Under the pieces are notes generated by a model, which was given only the letters and a program-made list of their open reading frames with translations, was not told where the DNA came from and did no database searches. The translations under genes were made by a program, and so were the position numbers. From assembly GCA_035630195.1 (NCBI GenBank), contig DASQLD010000638.1, positions 1 through 10,052 on the forward strand: a stretch of 10,052 nucleotides of DNA, given 5' to 3'. The stretch comes from DASQDN01 sp035630195. GTDB lineage: Bacteria; Acidobacteriota; Terriglobia; Bryobacterales; Bryobacteraceae. The number at the start of each line of letters is the position of its first letter. The first letter of the stretch is position 1. This document shows positions 6,545 to 10,052 of this stretch, in pieces.

Positions 6545-9373
6545 ATGGATTCGTCGAACAGCAGTCCACGATCGAACTTGCAAACTCAATCCGATCTCGA
6601 GTCTGTTCTCGCAACCGATGAGTTGAATCGCAGGTCTGCGCGTCTGCCGAATCACGAGGCGGAAACCCAAGCCTTTGTGGCTCTGGCGCAGAGCATGGCG
6701 GACTCCCCGCATATGTTCCTGCAAAAACTCGCAGAAAGCGCACTCCAACTTTGTGGCGCTCATTCGGCCCTTATCAGTCTTCTGAGCGATGACACAAAGC
6801 GATTCCACTGGCCAGCTATCGCGGGAAAATGGGCTAAGCATATCGGTGGTGGGACACCACTCGACCATGGCCCTTCCGGCACGGTACTCGATCGTGATTC
6901 CCCGGTCCTCTTCTCCCATCCGGAACGTTATTTTACCTACTTGCTTTCGGTGCAGCCTGAGATTGCGGAGGCGTTGCTGGTTCCATTCTATGTACAAGGG
7001 AAAGCCGTCGGTACTATCTGGATAATTGCGCATGACGAAAGCCGGCTGTTCGACGCGGAGGACCTCCGTGTGATGACCAGCCTCGGAAAATTCGCGGGCG
7101 CCGCCTATCAGACCTTGAAATCCATAGAGTCTGCGGCTGCTGATCAACTGGAATTGCAGAAAGCCAATTCTAGCTTGCGTACCCTCCAAAATGATCTGAT
7201 CGATTTCCTCGAAAACGCCGCCATCGGCATGCACTGGGTCGGGCCGGATGGAACCATTCTATGGGCCAATCGGGCTGAGCTGGAAATGCTTGGGTTTACA
7301 CAAGAGGAGTATGTGGGTCGCGAAATCGGCGAATTCCACGCCGATCAGGAGCGGATTGAGGACATTCTCCGCCGCCTGAAGGCCGGTGAGGTCCTCAAGG
7401 ATTACGAGGCGCAGCTCAAATGCAAAGACGGTTCGCTGCGGACGGTTCTGATTAGCTCCAACGCTCTATCGGAGAATGGTAAGTTCATTCACACCCGCTG
7501 TTTCTCACGCGATATAACCGAGCAGAAGCTCGTCCAGGAAAAGTTGGCTGAGAGCGAATTGCGAATGCGCAAGTTGATCGAGGCGCTTCCAGTTGCTGTT
7601 TATACAACTGATACTGAGGGGCGCCTCACGATGTTCAATCAGGCTGCGGTCGATTTGAGCGGGTGGACGCCGGAGCTTGGCGCCGACTTCTGGTACGCCT
7701 TTTGGCAATTCTATCGTCCCGACGGAACTCTCTTGCCCGTTGATGAGTATCCGATGGCACTGACGCTTCGGGAGGGGCGGCCGATCGGGGGATATGAGTT
7801 GCGGGCCAAACGAGCTGACGGCAAATCTCTCATCTTGATTCCGTACCCCACACCCCTGCGGGACAGCTCCGGCAAACTCATCGGGGCCGTGAACCTGATT
7901 GTGGATGTTACTGAGCGGAAGAAGGGTGATGAGGCGATTCGTCGTCTGGCGGCGATCATCGAGTCGTCCGAGGACGCCATTATCGCCAAGAACCTCGACG
8001 GATTGATCACGGACTGGAATGCCGGGGCTGAGCGCATCTTCGGATATACGATCGAGGAAGTAATTGGACAACCTGTTACGATCCTGATTCCCCCGGATCG
8101 GGTTGACGAAGAGCCCAACATTATCGCGCGTGTTCGTCGTGGTGAGCGAATCGAACATTATGAGACTGTTCGACGCCGCAAAGATGGCGCCCTACTTGAT
8201 ATATCCTTGAGCGTTTCCCCCATCTTCGACCAGCACGGCCGGATAGTGGGCGCATCGAAGATCGCTCGAGATATCTCCTCTCAAGTTCTCGTCCGTTCCA
8301 AGATTGCCGAGTCTGAGAAGAGACTGCGCTTTATGGCTGACTCTATGCCGCAGAAGATTTTCACAGCCAATGCAAGCGGTGAGATGGATTATTTCAACCG
8401 GCAATGGACAGACTTTGCAGGCCTTCCTATCGAAGAGCTCAAAGCGCGGGACTGGACCGATTTTATCCATCCGGTAGACGTTGAAGAAACAATCAGGCTG
8501 TGGCGCCGCTCCATCGAAACCGGAGAAGATTTTCAGTTCGTGCACCGATTTCGGAGCAGCGATGGTCTGTATCGCTGGCATCTCAGCCGGGCTCATGCCA
8601 TGAGGGATGACGCAGGGAAAGTCCTGATTTGGATAGGATCAAATACCGATATACATGAGGAGAAGCAGACTCAGGAGGAATTGCGCCGCCTGAATGATGA
8701 CTTGAATCAATTTGCTTTCGCCGCCAGTCACGACATTCAGGAGCCTCTGCGTATGATCACCAGCTATTCGCAGCTTCTCCTCAGACGTTCTCACGGTGTC
8801 CTGGGCGAGGAGGCGTCGCAGTACGTCGAGTACATCACGGAAGGCGCCGCACGAATGCGGGATTTGCTCGGCGACCTTTTGTCGTTCACAAGGTTAGGCG
8901 CCGATGAGCAAGAGTCGCCTGAATCTGTGGAACTGAATGGGATTTTTAGAATGGCGTTCCAGAATCTCGAAACGTCGATCGCAGAGAGTGGCGCTATCGT
9001 CACTTGCGAAACTTTACCCACTATTCATGGCCAGAAAGCTCATTTTGTTCAACTCTTCCAGAATCTCATCGGGAATGCGATCAAGTATCGGGGAGAGTCG
9101 GCTCCGCGTATTCAGATCTCCTGCGAGAAGCGAAATATGGAATGGCGCTTCGCCATTGCCGACAATGGCATCGGAATCGATTCCCAATACTTCGCTACGA
9201 TTTTCGTCGCCTTCAAGCGCTTGCACGGCAAAGCCATTCCAGGCACCGGTATCGGGCTAGCAATTTGTAAACGGGTTGTAGAGCGCTACGGCGGTAGAAT
9301 CTGGGTTGAGTCGCAGCCAAATCTAGGCGCGACGTTCTATTTCACCCTGCCTGCGGTCTTCTGCGGTATCTAA
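6545..9373 (+). CDS. GAF-PASx4 hybrid sensor histidine kinase
   Basis: Soluble multi-sensor kinase of 942 residues with no membrane segment. Domains: GAF at about residues 40-190 (LCGAHSALISLL, EALLVPFYVQGKAVGTIWII). Four PAS/PAC repeats follow: about 215-330 (FLENAAIGMHWVGPDGTILW), about 338-455 (IEALPVAVYTTDTEGRLTMF), about 462-585 (IIESSEDAIIAKNLDGLITD) and about 590-710 (MADSMPQKIFTANASGEMDY). Three carry a 'DITE/DVTE'-like PAC end. The phosphotransfer helix FAFAASHDIQEPLRM has His729 followed by Asp, as expected for activity. ATPase: N-box with Asn840/Asn844 (LFQNLIGNAIKYR), G1 at Asp873 (DNGIGI), G2 at Gly900 (GTGIGLAICKR). It should autophosphorylate His729 and pass phosphate to one or both upstream response regulators. 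ATG 6545 is the first usable start, since an in-frame TGA lies at 6533-6535; its ribosome-binding site is weak. No frame breaks over 2.8 kb. The signal sensed is unknown. Confidence 0.93.
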   Translation: MDSSNSSPRSNLQTQSDLESVLATDELNRRSARLPNHEAETQAFVALAQSMADSPHMFLQKLAESALQLCGAHSALISLLSDDTKRFHWPAIAGKWAKHIGGGTPLDHGPSGTVLDRDSPVLFSHPERYFTYLLSVQPEIAEALLVPFYVQGKAVGTIWIIAHDESRLFDAEDLRVMTSLGKFAGAAYQTLKSIESAAADQLELQKANSSLRTLQNDLIDFLENAAIGMHWVGPDGTILWANRAELEMLGFTQEEYVGREIGEFHADQERIEDILRRLKAGEVLKDYEAQLKCKDGSLRTVLISSNALSENGKFIHTRCFSRDITEQKLVQEKLAESELRMRKLIEALPVAVYTTDTEGRLTMFNQAAVDLSGWTPELGADFWYAFWQFYRPDGTLLPVDEYPMALTLREGRPIGGYELRAKRADGKSLILIPYPTPLRDSSGKLIGAVNLIVDVTERKKGDEAIRRLAAIIESSEDAIIAKNLDGLITDWNAGAERIFGYTIEEVIGQPVTILIPPDRVDEEPNIIARVRRGERIEHYETVRRRKDGALLDISLSVSPIFDQHGRIVGASKIARDISSQVLVRSKIAESEKRLRFMADSMPQKIFTANASGEMDYFNRQWTDFAGLPIEELKARDWTDFIHPVDVEETIRLWRRSIETGEDFQFVHRFRSSDGLYRWHLSRAHAMRDDAGKVLIWIGSNTDIHEEKQTQEELRRLNDDLNQFAFAASHDIQEPLRMITSYSQLLLRRSHGVLGEEASQYVEYITEGAARMRDLLGDLLSFTRLGADEQESPESVELNGIFRMAFQNLETSIAESGAIVTCETLPTIHGQKAHFVQLFQNLIGNAIKYRGESAPRIQISCEKRNMEWRFAIADNGIGIDSQYFATIFVAFKRLHGKAIPGTGIGLAICKRVVERYGGRIWVESQPNLGATFYFTLPAVFCGI

Positions 9374-9478
9374 GCAGTCCCCCAAACAACCGCTTATCCG
9401 AGCATTGCGCCATTCATCACTAAAGATAACCGGAGCAGCCTGAAATGCAGCACTCTACTGGCATGAGAACTGCATCGC

Positions 9479-9745
9479 TCATCCTTGCGGCGCCCCCGGC
9501 CACCGAACCCGTCGTTTAGCGTAAAGATCACAGGCTAGGGACAGCCGATGATACCGCAGTTGCTTGGCATGTGGGATTCGCCCGAGCGTTGCGATCACCT
9601 GCCGCCGTTGGGCTGCGTTCAGTCCGCCGCCGGGCAGCCCGGTCAGTACATTGTTGAGAGCGTCGAGCGAGCTCCGCTTCACTCTTCGAAAATGAGGACT
9701 CGCAGTATTGACGTGATTCATATACGTCGGCATTGAAAAAGGCAT
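9479..9745 (-). CDS. hypothetical 88-residue protein, doubtful
   Basis: I do not recognise this protein. The middle part (SSLDALNNVLTGLPGGG, LNAAQRRQVIATLGRIPHA, KQLRYHRLSLACDLYAKRR) is basic, looks helical and uses codons much like its neighbours, which is why it is listed. Against it: no ribosome-binding site before ATG 9745 or the in-frame ATGs at 9733 and 9721, no signal peptide or motif, and the opposite strand is also partly open. It lies convergent with the kinase and divergent from the ankyrin gene. It could be a real small gene, a remnant of a longer one, or chance. Confidence 0.3.
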   Translation of the reverse strand: MPFSMPTYMNHVNTASPHFRRVKRSSLDALNNVLTGLPGGGLNAAQRRQVIATLGRIPHAKQLRYHRLSLACDLYAKRRVRWPGAPQG

Positions 9746-9820
9746 AATGTCTGTTGGTCAGAAATTAACAATAGATATCGGCGGCTCCGCGCCCGGACAT
9801 TAAGGGAAACACACCTTTGC

Positions 9821-9826
9821 AGGAAG
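9821..9826 (+). promoter_or_regulatory. Shine-Dalgarno AGGAAG before the ankyrin gene
   Basis: AGGAAG ends four bases before ATG 9831 and supports that start. An in-frame ATG further upstream with a comparable site was not seen. Confidence 0.55.
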
Positions 9827-9830
9827 TAAG

Positions 9831-10052
9831 ATGAGCAACACGGAAGATCCGTATTCGACCTTCATTCAATCCAGTACTTGGCATGGTCCGCTTGTTGCCG
9901 CCGAGGTGATCCTGAGTGCACATCCCGAGATCGCGAGCCATGACATTCATACGGCTGCCTTGCTCGGGGACGATATTGCTGTCAGCCGGTTCATCTCACT
10001 TGATCCACACAACGCTACCGCCAAGGGAGGGCCCTACGGGTGGGATGCGTTG
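9831..10052 (+). CDS. ankyrin-repeat protein, 3'-truncated by window edge
   Basis: 74 codons are visible, beginning MSNTEDPYSTFIQSSTWHGP. Residues about 23-74 form ankyrin-like helical hairpins: AAEVILSAHPEIASHDIHTA, then ALLGDDIAVSRFISLDPHNA and GGPYGWDAL. The 'H-P-E-I-A' plus 'D-I-H-T-A-A-L-L-G-D' pattern and the 'GGPYGWDAL' loop are typical of ankyrin proteins seen in Acidobacteria and some other soil phyla. Ankyrin repeats mediate protein-protein contacts; the partner is unknown. There is no signal peptide, so it is probably cytoplasmic. The gene runs off the end of the window, so total length and repeat number cannot be given. It follows the kinase by 457 bases and is probably a separate transcription unit. 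Confidence 0.8.
   Translation, partial: MSNTEDPYSTFIQSSTWHGPLVAAEVILSAHPEIASHDIHTAALLGDDIAVSRFISLDPHNATAKGGPYGWDAL

Larger units (their letters stand above)
9374..9830. other. 457-base gap between the kinase and ankyrin genes
   Basis: I see no RNA gene, mobile element or convincing terminator or promoter here. The only candidates are the minus-strand 88-codon ORF listed separately and a 13-base odd palindrome at 9630-9642 (CCGGGC-A-GCCCGG) lying inside it. The last 80 bases before the ankyrin start are AT-richer and may carry its promoter, but no properly spaced -35/-10 pair is visible. Confidence 0.5.

Noticed and set aside
6524..7234. Minus-strand open frame of 236 codons over the kinase 5' end
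   Set aside because: Antisense shadow of the GAF domain; its content resembles no family and the opposite strand carries clear GAF motifs.
7505..8158. Long minus-strand open frame (217 codons) inside the kinase gene
   Set aside because: Antisense shadow of the PAS region; no ribosome-binding site or recognisable domain, and the plus-strand kinase is certain.
9444..9475. ATGCAG ... CTGCAT inverted repeat after the kinase as a terminator
   Set aside because: Six-base arms with a 20-base loop and no T tract; too weak.
9630..9642. Perfect odd palindrome CCGGGC-A-GCCCGG as an operator or terminator
   Set aside because: Only 13 bases, no T run, and it sits in a Gly/Pro-coding GC-rich stretch where such palindromes arise by chance.

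Overview
The window looks like chromosomal DNA from a soil-type acidobacterium, most likely close to Candidatus Solibacter / Bryobacterales. This is inferred from gene families only: a sigma factor of the ECF-like 'Sig-70_X6' type, a small SM-like secreted protein with a glycine-rich tail, a giant CheB-CheR-PAS-kinase hybrid, a GAF/PAS hybrid kinase and an ankyrin protein of a type frequent in that group. Base composition is moderately GC-rich throughout. I see no mobile element, tRNA, rRNA or CRISPR array.

Layout. (1) 2-532, plus strand: the 3' part of a sigma factor gene, cut by the window edge. (2) 1490-477, minus strand, converging on the sigma gene: a two-gene unit with a small secreted SM-like/glycine-rich protein (broken by two frameshifts), then, two bases after its stop, a small outer-membrane beta-barrel-like protein whose C-terminus also appears shifted. 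(3) 1623-9373, plus strand: a sensory-signalling cluster. It begins with a CheB-CheR-coiled coil-PAS-histidine kinase gene (1623-5372) split by about ten frame changes and lacking most of one PAS domain. Two intact single-domain response regulators follow (5396-5884 and 5931-6383), then an intact 942-residue GAF-PASx4 histidine kinase (6545-9373). (4) 9374-9830: a mostly non-coding gap with one doubtful minus-strand ORF. (5) 9831 to the end: the start of an ankyrin-repeat protein.

How the genes work together (inference). The two kinases share the same 'FAFAASH-LQEPLR' dimerisation/phosphorylation domain and near-identical ATPase domains. They flank two small Rcp1-like response regulators, so this is plausibly one phosphorelay-type operon. 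The hybrid gene would have tied CheB/CheR-like modules to the same regulators, but as read here it cannot make a full-length product.

The main anomaly is the distribution of single-base indels. About thirteen frame changes hit every gene between about 540 and 5150, while roughly 4 kb of coding sequence downstream (5396-9373) has none. The protein sequence either side of each break is well preserved, which points to very recent decay or to locally poor consensus sequence rather than old pseudogenes. I found no convincing new system here.
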